A DNA stretch of 64,000 bases from Nymphaea colorata (GCF_008831285.2 NC_045140.1:1467528-1531527), one strand, 5' to 3'. Shown: positions 34,543 to 48,100, counted from the first letter of the stretch. Made by a program: numbers and translations. Notes: a model not told the origin generated them from the letters alone.

Positions 34543-34986
34543 ATTTAGCGTTTGGTAAAAAGACCTTCTGTCCTAAAGATTTGGTCACACTGTTTTATGA
34601 ATCTAATCTGCCTAACTTTCAATACAAATTTATAGAACGCCAAGACAATGCTTCCTTTACGAAGCACCCGTTTAATAGCACGTAACAACAGGAATATTTG
34701 GTGGATATCGTTCAAGCTGAGGCCAAATTTAAGTCCTTTGTCTGAGAGGGCGCTTTCCAAACTCTGCCCAAACAAAAGGAAGCAAAAGCAAAGTCTCCAG
34801 GATGTGGAAGAAGTGCACAAGGAAGCAACCAAGCAGCTTCTTAAAGATCCAATTTCTTGCCTCAAAACGGAGTCAAGATTACATGTCATTAATTCCACTG
34901 ATGGTCTTTGATGTGAAATTTAATTTATCAAACACGGCAAAAAAGTCCTTGGCCTCAACAAGGTAGCGGATTAAGTCACCTGGTGG
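34543..34986. repeat. Unnamed roughly 1-kb repeat, copy R3 (shorter, most diverged)
   Basis: Begins acatttagcgtttggtaaaa-like as R2 does, then carries the 3' blocks: gaggccaa, aaactctg(c/t)ccaaacaaaagga, gcagcttctta, gagtcaagattacatgtcat, gatgtgaaatttaattt, aaggtagcggattaagtcac. Much of the middle is missing. Confidence 0.75.
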
Positions 34987-36350
34987 TTCGTTTTCATATG
35001 TATCTTACATGTTATGAGGGACAATGACATGTTTGACACTCGAGTTAAAAGGTATGTCATAAGATCACCCAGGTTCTAAAGCAAACTCTCGTAACAACAA
35101 AAAAAAAAAAAGAAAAGGAAGAGTGACTTTGCTTGTCATGAACGGTCGTATGCATCTTCTCATATAAATCTCAAGAACATGCCATCACACTCATCGGCAT
35201 TTTAAATATTTCTAGATATATATACCCCAAATTCACGTGTGCAGAATGCTCTACCAGAACCTAGATTTTGAAAAAACAGTCTTACCTTAAAATCATGTCT
35301 TACTCGTTTTTCAGCTCCGACGAACTGTCCGACCAGCCAGACCTTTTCCGGCCTAATTGATCCAAAATCTCTTATTTAATGTGTGTCGGTTTTCATATTT
35401 GAAAGAGCACTTGAATAATTTACTTTATACATCTGAGCGGTGACAATGAACCTGATTTTTATGGAAAACCTAATATCTTTTTGAAACTACTTCTGCTCTT
35501 AGTCGTCCAAATAAAGCATGCACAATCTCGTAAGTTGAAAGCCAACGAAACGAGCATGTGATCCCACCGGCCTGAACTGGGAAAAACAAAGAAAGAGAGG
35601 GTTCGGGGACAAATTTGTCCGCCAAAGGCAGCACCCGCGTTACTTTCACAGTACATGCACCCACATGAGAAAGAAGCTTCCCTAGATGACCATAAACGCG
35701 TTCCAGATTACTAATTCAAGTCGGATATCTAATCCAAACTCTTTTCTAACTAAGTTTAGTATGCATGAGTAGGTGGACCAAATTCAATACTTTTTCCGTA
35801 AATACGGCAGATCTGATTCCATTCACAAATCCACTTTCTACAGATCCAGATTTCGCTTTCCTTTTTTCTCAGTCGATAGGTTTTGGAGTTTACTTCAATT
35901 AGAGAATGTTTGTTTACAAATCTGAAGTAAAAAAAAAAAAAAAAAAAAAACATTTTTTGTGATTTCCTTTAATAAGGGCAATACTAATGATAAAAATTGT
36001 GAAGCTCGATCCAATGCCTCCATTAACCTGAAAAAAAAAAGCATATTAACGGAAGAGAATTTCACTTGAAGCTCTCATTTAATAGCTTTTATAAAAGGTG
36101 AAATCACTATCATAAAATTTCAAAAGATAGTTTCCATTTTAATTATAAAGAAAAAGGAAGTCTGGAAATGAAAATACCTTTTTTTATTCTTTTGTAGGAA
36201 GGCACCATTGAATGATGATACTTGGGCATAATTAAAGGCAATATATATAGGAAGCTTCTCCATTACTTAAGCACTAATAACTTCTCCCTAAGTTGGCAAT
36301 AGAAAGAATTTGTGTAGTTAGAATGTAATTATTAAAGGTATTTTTTTTTC
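34987..36350. other. Intergenic region, no gene seen
   Basis: AT-rich DNA upstream of the bromodomain gene, with A-tracts at 35098-35111 and 35929-35950. No recognised feature. Confidence 0.5.
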
Positions 36351-36503
36351 TTGTGGGGATTAAAGGAAGGGGCATGGTTTTCGAAGAAATTACATCTAGA
36401 AGGCTCAGACGAAAACGGAGGGCGGGAACGTCAAGCCACCTGAGCCGTGGGATGGGGCCTAAGGTGAACGGTCAGGATGCGCCGGAGTGCCTCTCCTCGC
36501 CCT

Positions 36504-36511
36504 CTATAAAT
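36504..36511 (+). promoter_or_regulatory. TATA box of the bromodomain gene
   Basis: ctataaata in a GC-rich, CT-rich setting, about 470 bp before the first ATG. It would place transcription start near 36535. The CT-rich stretch at 36570-36630 fits a plant core promoter or leader. Confidence 0.6.
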
Positions 36512-36931
36512 ACCGGGTTGACGTTAATGGCAAGCGCGCGATCCTTCGATTATTTTATAATTCCCATACTGCCCCTTCTCTTTCGCTCGTTCGCTCCCTC
36601 TCTCGTCTCTCCCTCTCTCTTCCTAAGGAAGAGGGGGATTTCGGTGGCGCAGATCCAGGTTTTGGATTCGAGTTTTTGGAATCACTTCCTGGTAATCTCT
36701 CGATTCCTTCCGTTTTACAGGATTTCGGTTGTTCTTGTTCTTCAGTCTAGGGTTTGGCGGTGGAGGCCGCTTTCGTGACGGTGTCCTTAGGGTTTGGTTT
36801 CCTGGTGGCGGTTTGGATCTTCGTTGGAAGGTTCTTTCGGCGGAATTAGCAGGTGGGAATTGTATTGTAGGTGTTTTTGGCGCTTCGGGCGAGTTGTATT
36901 CGATTTCTCTGCGGTGTTGGAATTTCGTGGT

Positions 36932-37000
36932 ATGAACGGTATTGATGTTTCTGATATGGTTCAGCTTACGATTCTTTCATGGCGTCGTCGGTTTTCATAG
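36932..37000 (+). promoter_or_regulatory. Upstream ORF overlapping the bromodomain start codon
   Basis: A 22-codon ORF ([20 protein letters not shown] then FS) starts at ATG 36932, ends at TAG 36998-37000 and overlaps the first in-frame ATG of the bromodomain protein (36979) in another frame. If present in the mRNA it should dampen initiation at 36979 and favour ATG 37060. A possible 5' UTR intron (donor CTG|GTAATC near 36690, acceptor ggttcag near 36963) would remove its start codon. Confidence 0.45.
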
Positions 37001-40000
37001 GGGGGAATGGTGGAAGGTGCAGGGAATCGTGGGAGTTGCGGGCGGATTGGGGCATCACGATGGGTAAATCGCGGAAGCCGTTGAGAGGTTACTTGTCGAC
37101 CTTCGTCCCGGATTATAGGCTTGAAACGACGGGCGAATCTGATGGCGCTGCTGGAGTTCGCAACAATGGTGGCCATTCCGACAGTGGGGGGTTCGGAAGC
37201 TCCGGTAGGATTGATGCCGAATTGACGGCTTCGGAGGACTCGTGTGGGCCGGTCAGGAAGTCCATAAGTTTAAACATGAATACCTCCGATGCTTTCGGCA
37301 TCCCTCTGCAAGTTTTGTCGATCTCGAAAATGTCGAGAGTAGAGCGGAGGGAGCTGGAGAAGAAGCTTAGGATGGAGCTAGAGCGGGTTCGAGGCCTCCA
37401 GAGGAAGATAGCTTCACTGAGCTTGAACGGGGTAGCGTTATCATCCTCTAGCGACGTCCGTAGTTGGAAATCTAGTGTGGAAAAAACCGCAGTTGCTCCC
37501 TCAGTTAGTGCCAATGGTAAAGGAAAACCGAACAAGAAGATTTCTCCTGTAGCTTCGCAAGAACCGTCATCAGGGAAAGCGGGCCCAGGTCGTGCCTCTG
37601 CTGGAAAGAATGGGGGAGGGTTGAAGCGTGGGCCATCTGGGAGATTCGAATCGTTGAATGCTGATGCTAAGAAGGCGAAGTACGATGATTTTTCGGTGAT
37701 GAAGCAGTGTGAAAATTTGCTTAAGCGTCTGATGTCACATCAGTTTGGCTGGGTATTTAATACTCCGGTGGATGTTGTTAAGCTAAATCTTCCAGACTAT
37801 TTTCACATCATCAAGCATCCGATGGATCTAGGAACAATTAAGACAGCCCTTGCTTCCGGGCGATATGCAAGTCCTCATGCATTTGCAGCGGATGTTAGGC
37901 TTACATTCTCCAATGCAATGACATACAACCCACCTGGTAATGATGTTCATTTCATGGCGGACACTCTCAACAAGTTTTTTGAGGTGAGGTGGAAAGCCAT
38001 TCAAAAGAAGATATCCACCAAAAATACTCAGACATGCATAAACCAGGCTGCTGCTGAGGTAGTTACCTCGGAACCGGTTGGCTTGGAGAAAATGAATCGG
38101 CAGATGGAAGGGGATAGATTGTCACAAAAGAAGAAGAAAATCTATGAGGTGAAAGATAAGGTCGAAACAGAAAGCAACAAGCGTGTTATGACTGATGAAG
38201 AGAAGCAGAAGCTTAGCACAGATTTGGAAAATTTGACCGGCGATATGCTGGAGCGAGTGGTTGATTTATTAAGGAAACATAGTCAAAACATGAATCAGGG
38301 CAATGAGGATGAAATAGAGATTGATATTGATTCTCTGAGTGATGATGTTTTGTTTACATTGCGTAAGCTTTTGGATGGTTATCTGAAGGAGAAACAACAA
38401 GTGCATCCTCAGAATAAGGCGGAGCAGCATGATGTTGAACCCATTGTGGAGGTATCTCCTCAACCTTTAAGCTTACACAAATTACTTGGTAAGGTAGCTT
38501 TCTTGGTGGTCTCTTATGTTTGATGCTCATTTTCCGCAATACTTTGATTCGTTGGATGCAGATTGTAAATGAGTCTGGGCATAGCCGTTCTTTGGTACAA
38601 CCCTCCAAAGGTTACTATTTCTCTTTGGCTTTTTGTATGCGTTGTTCTGTATGTGTGACATATTATTTTGCCACAATTGGTTGGTTTACTCTAGCTTACT
38701 CTATTGTATCTTTCTCTGCATTTGTACCATCTATTACCAGGAAATGAACCTGCGGAAGAGGATGTGGATATTGGTGGAAATGATCTTCCTGTTTCAAGCT
38801 ACCCTCCTGTTGAAATTGAAAAGGACATGGTGCCACGTAATAGCAAGTGTAGTAGCCCTAGCAGCTCCAGCAGTGAATCTGGATCTTCCAGTGGTTCGTT
38901 CGTGTTTAACTAGTTGATTTTGTATCATTTCCACGTTTTGATGGTGAAAATAAATATTTTCCTTGCTATTGCTTTCGTAGTTTTGTAAATTATATGTTTG
39001 TCACTCTGAAAAAATAGATATGCATCACCGAACTTGATAATTTTTATCTAATTTGCAAAATAAAAAGATAATTCTGGGTTCTCCTACTCTTTCTTTTTGT
39101 CTTTGGAATTTATACTCGAATAAGGCTGCAACATCATAAACATTGCAACAATTCTAGTGTTAAATTTGATAAGGGGTACATGTTTTGTACGTACAATATT
39201 CTTTGTGTGACATTAAAAGTCTACTTCCAAGAGAACCAATGAAGGCGAAAGGAAATGCAGAAATGCAACTTTTTTTCGGAGCTTGGTGAATATGTGTACT
39301 GGAACACTGTAAAGTTTACTTTGTGTTGGTTTTCTGCATGGCCTGCTTGCTCGTGTTGTAGTACTTTCTTCTGTTTCATGAAAAATCTAGGTCAATGGTT
39401 TTGCAAAATTTCTCTCATTCTTTAATGATCTTGAGAGACAGATCTTTTCAAAGATGGCTGGTAGTAGGTACTGATTGCTGTAGGTAACATTTTTTTTTTG
39501 TTTGGGTTAAATGTTACTTTTCTGCTTTTGGGGGTTAAAAGATTAATTTTTTTGCAGATTTGGATTCTGGAAGTTCTTCGGGAAGTGAATCAGATGGAGC
39601 CAAAGCTGTATCCCCTGCAATAGCTGTTAAGGTTGGTCATTGATGTGCTCATCACACGTTAAAAATCATTTTCAATCCAAGCTTGATTTTGGATATCATT
39701 CGAAAAGTTGCCATCTACAGGAAACAATACGTTCTGGGCCATCTTTGGATGAGACAGGAAGTGGAAAACCTCCAACTGATGACGAAAGTCGTGAGTTGTC
39801 AAGTTTCCTTCCGTTATATTGTATACTTTGTGGATATGATGAGAGACTGTTTTTAGTTTCATGCTTAACACAGAAGTAACCATCTATATGTGCTTGTAGG
39901 TCCTGTTAGTGAATTGGGGGAACTTGAGCAATATTCACAATCTAAGGCTGTCTCAAGTGGAGCTGACAGTCACCATCAGGGTAAGCATGATTATGAGGAG

Positions 40001-41887
40001 AGAAATTTGAGCATGAAGGTGTTTAGCATTCTAGCGCATCACCTTACCTTTCCACTGAACATTTTTAGGGGAGAATCTTCCTCCTGCAAGACAGGTCTCC
40101 CCGAAAAAGCTTTATCGAGCAGCTCTGTTGAGGAGCCGTTTCGCTGACACAATTCTTAAAGCTCGTGAGAAGGCATTGGACCAGGTAAAATATAGTTCAA
40201 GCAATTCATTGTGTGCCACATAGATTAGCAAAAATAAATGCCAGTTCTGTGAATCACCTGTGGTGTTGTATGTCCTAAAACAGGGTGAGAAGGGAGACCC
40301 AGAGAAATTGCAACGTGAGCGAGAAGAGCTTGAAAGGCAACAACGGGAAGGTGAGTGTCAGATTTATCTGTATGTTTTTTTGTAGCAAAGGATTTCCAAT
40401 CTCTTCTTGAAAAGCAGAAAGTTGTTTGTATACCTCTGAGTCTGGTCTGAAACACCTTCCTTTAGTGTTCTATGTATTTGCATGCTCATTTTGGTTAGTA
40501 AAGGATGGCTGAGGCTTTTCTGGATAGTTTTAACTTTCAATACCGCTTGAGCTAACAGTACCACATGTGTAAACAGGGGTTGTCATAATCGAACATTAAT
40601 GTTGTAGCTCTTGACCGAGTTGCCAGGAAAGGTTGCTGGAAGAGAGAAGAATTTAAGCGAGTTTCGGATATATCCTAAACTATTATGGATAAATTCCTGT
40701 ATGCAAGGATGCTTCAATAATTTATTTGGACCATGGTCAAGAAAATTTGTTGTGGGCTCTCATGAAAATTTCACTTGTTTGTACAAGGATGAAATTAGTC
40801 TTTACTGTCCTAGGATGGTATGTGCTTGTAGAGTAACACACTTATACTTTATGTTCGGTTTTTTAAGGACCCTTCTACTGTTGGACCGCTTAATGTGGGA
40901 AAGTTAGGCCCCTGGTACTTTCATTTAATAAACCAACTCGTTTCATGGCTTCATGCTGAATCTTGCTTCTAAACAGACCTCCCTTTCTTAGGCTTTGGTT
41001 AGGGGCACCTATCTCTTCTCAGGAGCATGCGAAGGGGTTAAAGCCTCAAGTTTGATCCTTACCTTCTTCTGGTTACAGTCTTTTTTTTTTGGATTATATT
41101 GTTTCTGGTGATGCATAATTTAGTTAGAAAATGTGCATGATGAGATTCTTGAACCTGATTTTCGTACAGTTCTGAAAGGCAGAGTCAAACAGTTATCATC
41201 TCTCCAAACAGGAGCACATTCTCTAGGAAAATGCTTATTTTATTTTTAATCAACTCCTTTCTACTTTTACCCTTTCATGGTTGAGAATCCCTGTTTTGTG
41301 TGTTCGACAATTTGCCAGTAACATCAGTGCATTGTTACAATGTCTGTTGCAATTTTTTTTGACATTTCTAACAACAAAGACTCTGTTTTTCTAATTTGGG
41401 AACCAGAAAAGGCTCGTATACAGGCAGAAGCAAAAGCTGCAGAGCATGCCCAAAGACAGGCTGAGGCTGTTGCTGCTGCTGAACTTAAGAAAAAAAGGGA
41501 GCTAGAGCGTGAGGCTGCACGACTTGCCTTACAAAAGGTAACCTGAAAACTGTGGAAGTAAAGTGGAGCTTCTGTCCTCAAAAGAAGAAAATTCAATTTC
41601 TGATGTCAACTGTCTTGCAGATGGAGAAGACTGTTGAGATTGATGAGAACTGCCAGTTACTCAAAGATTTGGAAATGCTCCAGTCTGCCTCTTTGCCAGA
41701 GCATTTACCAAGCTCTGTTGATGAAACTAGTCCCGAGCACTGCGAAGACAATATGGCTGCAGCGTTCATGCTTGGTGGAAGTAACCCTCTTGAGCAACTT
41801 GGGTTATTCAGGAAAGATGATGATGATGAGGAGGATGATGGTCCGCCTGATGTTACTGGCGATGTTGAAGAAGGAGAAATTGACTGA
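36979..41887 (+). CDS. BET/GTE-family bromodomain protein (GTE8/GTE10-like), complete, 10 exons
   Basis: A nuclear reader of acetylated histones, acting in transcriptional control. Exons: 36979-38493, 38562-38610, 38741-38893, 39558-39631, 39721-39790, 39900-39980, 40069-40184, 40284-40350, 41407-41537, 41621-41887; joined 2523 nt, 840 aa. The bromodomain spans about residues 240-344 ([14 protein letters not shown]; acetyl-lysine-binding Asn in TYNPPGN). The NET domain spans about 403-472 ([14 protein letters not shown] to [20 protein letters not shown]). A Ser/Gly/Glu-rich linker follows. [22 protein letters not shown] motif lies near 660, typical of the plant GTE8-12 branch. Residues about 690-755 form an Ala/Glu/Lys/Arg-rich coiled coil. 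The tail is acidic, ending EEGEID. A single bromodomain plus NET is the plant arrangement; animal BET proteins have two. The first ATG (36979) is tentative; in-frame ATG 37060 (MGKSRK) is the alternative. Confidence 0.94.
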
Positions 41888-44800
41888 AGGGGACCGCCAT
41901 AGCTTGGTTCTTTTTCATTTCTGGGGCTTCTAGTGATGTTTCAGGCGCATGCATCGTCTTCAAAAGACAAAAAGTGCTGTCGCGGAAAAAGGTTCGTCTC
42001 TTTAAAACTAATGCGAGTCAATGGGAGGTACTGGTACTTCATGAGGTAGCTTTTTGGTGCGACGCCTTGATGCTTTAATTGATTGCCATTCTTTCATTTC
42101 GGATGCTCTGTACTGTGACAGATGGAGAAGAGCCAAGCTCCTGGTGTATCATGCAACACTGATTTTCTCACATTGGCAGGAGATTTTCCTTCGCACTTGT
42201 CTCTGGAAAAGAATAATTAGGAGAATGGAGAGTCTTGGGCAGTTTCTTGAAGCTGGGAGTTGTGTAGATACAATTTTGTATCCCAGAACTGTTGCAAGTT
42301 TCTCCAGAGCATGTAACTATCATCTCTTTGCTGAAGCACATTGGCATTGAAATTTCTGCCACGGAGTCCTGGTGCTCATCTTTGGTTAATTGTCTAGCGC
42401 ATTTACATTTTTGGTACAATACCATGAAAGTGAGGGGGATTTTTGTTTGCAACATCGAAAAGTCGAAAACTGCCGCATTTGGCGGCTGAAATTTTCTGGA
42501 TATACCAAGGTAAAGAAGCCAGAAGATGAAAAAGGACTTGATGTGGTCGTCTTCCACGTTACCAACCTGTTGGAGGAAGAGATTGAGGTGTAAAGCTTAT
42601 GTTTTTTTGGTTTTTCACTATTGTCTCGTGCCTCCATCTTATTGTAAGTTAGCATTTGTGCAGTAATATGAATGCATCTAATGCAGCCTAATTCTTTTAG
42701 TGAAATTGGGGCAACTAATCGGAAAGGTCTGTACCTTGGAAATGTTACTTATGTGCAATGATAAAGTGCATCTCGGAATCACATTTATTGGTGGATAAGC
42801 GCCCTTTTAAGGATCCAGTGCAGATGCTTCAAAAGTATTTGGAGAAAGGGTCCGGTTTTGGATGCCGTAAGCCCTTGAGGAAGGTCAATAAAGCGTTCAT
42901 AGCTTAAAGTCTCCTTGTGTAGCCTCAACTGGATGTTTCAGAAAGCCAAACATATTTGCTTGTGGTCTCCTGCTTTGATCCCTGCTGCTTTCGTGCTGTA
43001 GTTACGGAAAATGTTGAGCCGGCTAAAATGAGAAATTTAATAGAATTAAGCCAAGTTCAATAAATTATTGGTGCATATTTGAACACTTGAACAAAACAAA
43101 AAAAAAAAGAACAGTTTAATCAAAACGGTTGAATAGAAAAAAATTGTAGCGACTAACCTTGGCAGAGAAAATGGGAGAAAAGGGAGGAATAGCTGCTGAT
43201 CAGGAGCTTGAGCCATCGCCAAGGCTCAGTGATTTCATTAAATAATAAAATATTTACTTATTACTTCTTAAATCAACTTGCTCAGTTTTTGCCAATGCAT
43301 ACTTGCGATGTGTATTGTTTCATAAAATTTCTGATAAATGACATAAACTGGTGTTTACAGGATTGGCGACTTGACAGGATCTGATCTCTCACATAAATGG
43401 CGGAGCCAAACTTTTGTTTTTTGTTTTTCTCTCCACATGCTTCTAAGGTAGGGAAAAGGCAACATTCCGGACTGCGATGCCCACATTTTTTCTTGCTGAG
43501 TGAATTTTGTTTCGTCTTCTTCCCCCTTGAAGAAAAGGAGCTCGAATTCCCATTCTGTTTACTGGCAAAAAGATATCAAATTCTGCAACTTAAAAGCATC
43601 TTAAAAATTGGGTCCAGTTTTTGGGCATCAAAATGAACCGTTCTCAAGAATTGGCTTTTCACTTTTGAAACATGTAAATCACAGTTTCTGTGGTGAAGAT
43701 CCTGAACAAGAACTTTGCAAATTCTTTTTTAAAATGCAATAGCACAAAAGTAGCGGAATTATACGTATTGCGTGCGTTTTCCTCCAAAAGGCTATTGGAT
43801 TAAGGATGAAGGTTCTCCAGCTTTGATATTAGTGCATTATATTATACGAAACATGTAAGATCTCATCAACCTCAAAACTAGCACTGCATTTTCTTTGTGA
43901 ATCTATCAACTACTAACATTAATAGCAGACTGTTCAAAGCTTTGAACCACAGTTGAGACCAATCTCCTTCTGTTATGGTAATTGTCTTAGTCTGGAGAAG
44001 CAGTAGAATGGCTTTTCAGACAGTGTTATACATGTTCGCTTTTCCCCCTTTTTGGGTGAAGGTGGACTAAGAGCAGGTGTTGTAAGAGCTCCATGGAAGG
44101 GATTCTAGACACCTTCAAGTTAAAGGAGGTCAGCAGCTTAACATTTAGATGTGCCACTTTGTATGATAATCTCTAAGAAAAAGTTCCAGATTTTCTATAG
44201 GCAACGGAATTCCCTCATGGATTTATAAAATTTATTTGTTTTTGTTATGTTTTATGCAAATAGATATGGATAATTTGCATTTATTTTTGTGATTGCACCA
44301 TAAAAAACTAGCAAAACCATAATAGAAAGTTGTATGGCAAAATCCATCGAACCCAAGTTTGAATGTGCCACTATATCAACTTCAAATGCATTTGCATTAC
44401 ATAGATTGGTGACTTAGAGAACGTAATTTTTCTTATTCAAAGTATTCACATTTCTTTAACAAATAATAAATGTTATATACAACTGGTCATACAATCGTGG
44501 CTACATGGAATTTTTTTACAAAAAAGTAGTCATTAGGGGTATACGAGGATTAGCTCATTCTTTTGATCGACGAGTAATTGATGGAGTTACTAATGGAATT
44601 GAGGTTGCAAGTTTCTTTCTAGGAGCAAGTCATGGGCTATGGTTCTTGTGCCATTTGAATCTTTAGTACAACTTATTATTTATTAGATGAACTGTGCAAA
44701 TGAGATGTGCTACTATAGTACTCTCTCTCTCTTTCTCTCTCTATAGTTCTTCTATATTATTAATCAGATATAGTAATTTCATAGTTTCAAGAAAATCTTT

Positions 44801-45149
44801 AAAATACGCTCAACTTTTAATTAAAATAATAAAGACATTTAATTTATTCTTTCACTTGATCACTAGGTTATATAAAAACAAACGGTTAAATTAAATAACA
44901 TACAATTTTAAGTGTGTCCTGGTTATAGCATTAAAATTTCAACGTTTTCCGTAAAATATTCATAATTTTTTTGAAATTCTTATGGAATAACAAAAGCATG
45001 CTAAGTTTTGACTTTCGAGGGAGGAAAACAAACGATAACATGCTTCACTGGGTTACAATGTTACATGGAAGTTGTTTGCGTAAATATGTTCTGATTTATT
45101 TCCGTTGGCGCTACAAGTAATGAAACGAACGCGTCGTGTTGACTCTCCG
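41888..45149. other. 3' flank of the bromodomain gene and intergenic DNA
   Basis: The first 700-800 bp (to about 42680) are probably 3' UTR, judged by moderate base composition and AATATGAATG/A-rich signals; the end is not determinable. From there to the next gene I see no gene except the plastid-derived fragment at 44521. Several short open frames here match nothing I know. Confidence 0.45.
44521..44625 (+). pseudogene. ndhF: Plastid DNA fragment in the nucleus: ndhF C-terminal region
   Basis: One frame reads [20 protein letters not shown], continuing VTNG and VASFFLG, which I recognise as the C-terminal part of the chloroplast NADH dehydrogenase subunit 5 (ndhF). Similarity stops abruptly after ttctttctagga, where the plastid gene continues GEGIKYVGG. 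It is a short, old plastid-to-nucleus insertion (NUPT) with no role as a gene. Confidence 0.7.
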
Positions 45150-45168
45150 TCTCTCTCTCTCTCTCTCT
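45150..45168 (+). promoter_or_regulatory. CT microsatellite just before the monooxygenase start
   Basis: A (TC)9 tract immediately upstream of ATG 45175. Pyrimidine-rich leaders are common in plants; here it would lie in the 5' UTR. Confidence 0.45.
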
Positions 45169-45174
45169 TCTGTG

Positions 45175-48100
45175 ATGAGGATCTTTCGGGTGTTCAGGCC
45201 ATGGAGGTGGCGCTTGGATCCTAACGTGGTTGGCCGTGTAGTGCCCACGGGGTCTAGTCACCATACAAATGCTAGAAGTCTTTGTTGCAGTGCAGGCTTA
45301 GTGAAGAAGAATGAAGGAGACGAGACTCTGCCGGTTTTGATCGTGGGTGGTGGGCCTGTGGGCTTGATTCTTTCCATATTGCTCACTAAATTAGGTAACC
45401 TCGGCTACTCACTTGCTTTTCCCTCCAGAATTTGTTTATTTCTGTACTGCCAATTTCTTTTTCCCTTTTTCTTTTATGATTATGGATCAGTCCGGCCTTT
45501 TATTTTGGTGCATTTCCTTTCGTTTTTTGTTGGTATGGGAATATGAGGAGAAAACACAGATTCATAATAAGGATTTGAAGGGGACTACGGTTTTCTTGAT
45601 GGACTTGAGTGCAGGAGACTGTAAATTAGTTGAAATTGATGTAACACTGTTGGATTGGAATGCTTGTAAGTTGCAAGGATATTCTTGCACCACGGAGAGC
45701 ATTGCACATTGTCTGAATTGAGACGGAGAGATAGTCTATTGTACAACTATGCTTGTAAGTTGTAAGTGTATTCTTGCACAACAGAGAGTAAACCTTCCAC
45801 CAAGGTCTATGAAACACTCCTAGATGTTTGCGAGATGGTGAAAATGGACTGTCCCTTCAGAGTCCAGATTATTATTAGGTCGCATAGGGGCCTATTCTGA
45901 TTTTGCATTCGCAATCTAAAAGAAATTTATTTTCCGCTTCATCAAAATTGAGGAGAAAACAATAGTACCGTTGAAATTGGTCAGTTATGGCCTATAGGTG
46001 AACGTTTTCTATTTGGCTAGTAGTCAGTGTTTAATTTGGTATGCTGTTCAATCTTTTGTATATTGGTGTACTCTCTAGATGTAATGCCAAAAAGCGTTAA
46101 CTCATGAGCATTTCCTACCCACAAAGCGGGCTTTGTGTTTCACTTATTTATTTGACATTTCAATCCTGATTTTTGTGTTACTTCCTCGGTTCCTCCTTTT
46201 CAGCTAAAATCATCGACTAGCAGTTTCTTCCTGATAAACCGACTGTTCAAGTTTTTGACATATCTTTTTCCAAGTAACATGCAATGAAATTGTGTGGATC
46301 TAATTTTCTTTTTATTAAAAGCTAAACGCCTAAAGCAATTGATATGTGATATAGCCCTTTTTTATTGCTTTCGTTGATACTTCTATGCAGTTGATTCTGA
46401 CATGTTGCTGGTACTTTACTACTGCAAAATTGTTTGCATTTAGAGAACTGAAACAGTTAGTGTTATTTTCAGGAGTAGGCTGCACAGTTGTGGAGAAGGG
46501 TGATTCTTTTTCTCACCATCCTCAAGCTCATTTCATCAACAATCGGTCAATGGAGGTACATATATCTGTGGACATTATTTATGTTTACTTTATCTTATTT
46601 ACCTTCTTCATAATCTGAATTACAATTATTTTTTTATTTGAGTTGGGTTCTGAAAAATATAGTACCTTGGGAGCATTTTGTTTTCCAAATTAAGGGTTGA
46701 AAATGCATCATGCCACATTACTAATATTTCTCCTTGCAGCTATTTCGGAAGCTGGATGGTTTGGAAAAGGAGATCCTTGAACTGCAACCTGCAGTGAATT
46801 TATGGAGAAAGTTCATTTATTGCACTTCTCTTTCCGGTCAAATCATTGGGTCTGTAGATCATATGAAACCTCAGGGTGAGCTACCAGAAGGTTGTTAGTG
46901 CCTTTTCTTGGTAACAGGAAATATTCTTAGTTATTGATGTAATTGCATGAAATTCTGCTTTATCCAGATTTTGAACAAATTGTGAGTCCTACATCTGTTG
47001 GACACTTCTCACAGTATAAACTCCTGAGATTGCTGCTGAAAAGACTCCTAAATATGGGCTTCCACATTTTCACTGCCGATAGATGCAACAGTGACCAAGT
47101 ACCTGGTGGTAAATGGGAGAAGAAAATACTGATGGGGCATGAATGCAAGTCATTCAGTTTTACTGATGATGGTATCATGGTGAAGACTTCCTTTCACAAA
47201 GAAGGGAAGTTGGTTGAAAGGAATATCCCATGCAGCATCCTTATTGGTGCGGATGGTGCCGGAAGCACAGTAAGAAAACTAGTTGGCATAGACATGGAAG
47301 GGGAAAGAAATATGCAAAATCTTGTTAGTGTCCATTTCTTGAGTCAAAATCTTGGAAAATACCTACTTCATGAGAGACCCGGGATGTTGTTCTTTATCTT
47401 TAACCCAGAAGCTATAGGGGTGCTTGTTGCACATGATCTCAATGAAGGAGAATTTGTCTTGCAGGTGATATATTTTGAGTTTTTAGTTCCAACTTCTAAG
47501 AGTTTATCTGCTTCTTACTTAGTCTAATGTCTCCTGTTATTAGTTGGACTGGTCCAACTCATCCAGTTGATCTTCTTCAATATCTTAAGAGTTGCACTTA
47601 TTCCTTTGTTTGCAGATTCCATACTACCCTCCTCAGCAAAACTTGGAAGAATTCACGGTTGAGGTACATCATTAGAGAAATTCATGTGTAGCAAAAGGAC
47701 TGTAGTATCCTTTTTTTTTCTTTTTCTTTTCTCATGATGATGCCATTGAAACCTCTTTCTTGTAGAGATCCTTCTATATGTTTTGGTTCAGTATGTCAGT
47801 ACAGAACATAATTTTTGCAGACATTATAATATCTTATCAAGTGATGCTCAATTTAACAATGCCAAAAGCCAATTTTTATTCCCAAACAGTTTGTGCAACC
47901 TGCATACATTAATTTAACAAAAAATGACTTACACAGATTTGCAAGTTCACCATGATTCATTTCTTAATTCCATTGAGGACATTTAAGCATTGAAGTTTCA
48001 GTTGACGTTTTTTTTTTTTTGGGGGGGGGGGGGGAATTGTTGCTGCATTTGGCTTGAAACTGTGAGTTCTTCCATGGGTGTCTTCCTTGGAGAAAAATTT

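Noticed and set aside
42168..42557. 129-aa minus-strand frame downstream of the bromodomain gene
   Set aside because: It is antisense to the probable 3' UTR, with overlapping open frames on both strands and no recognisable motif.
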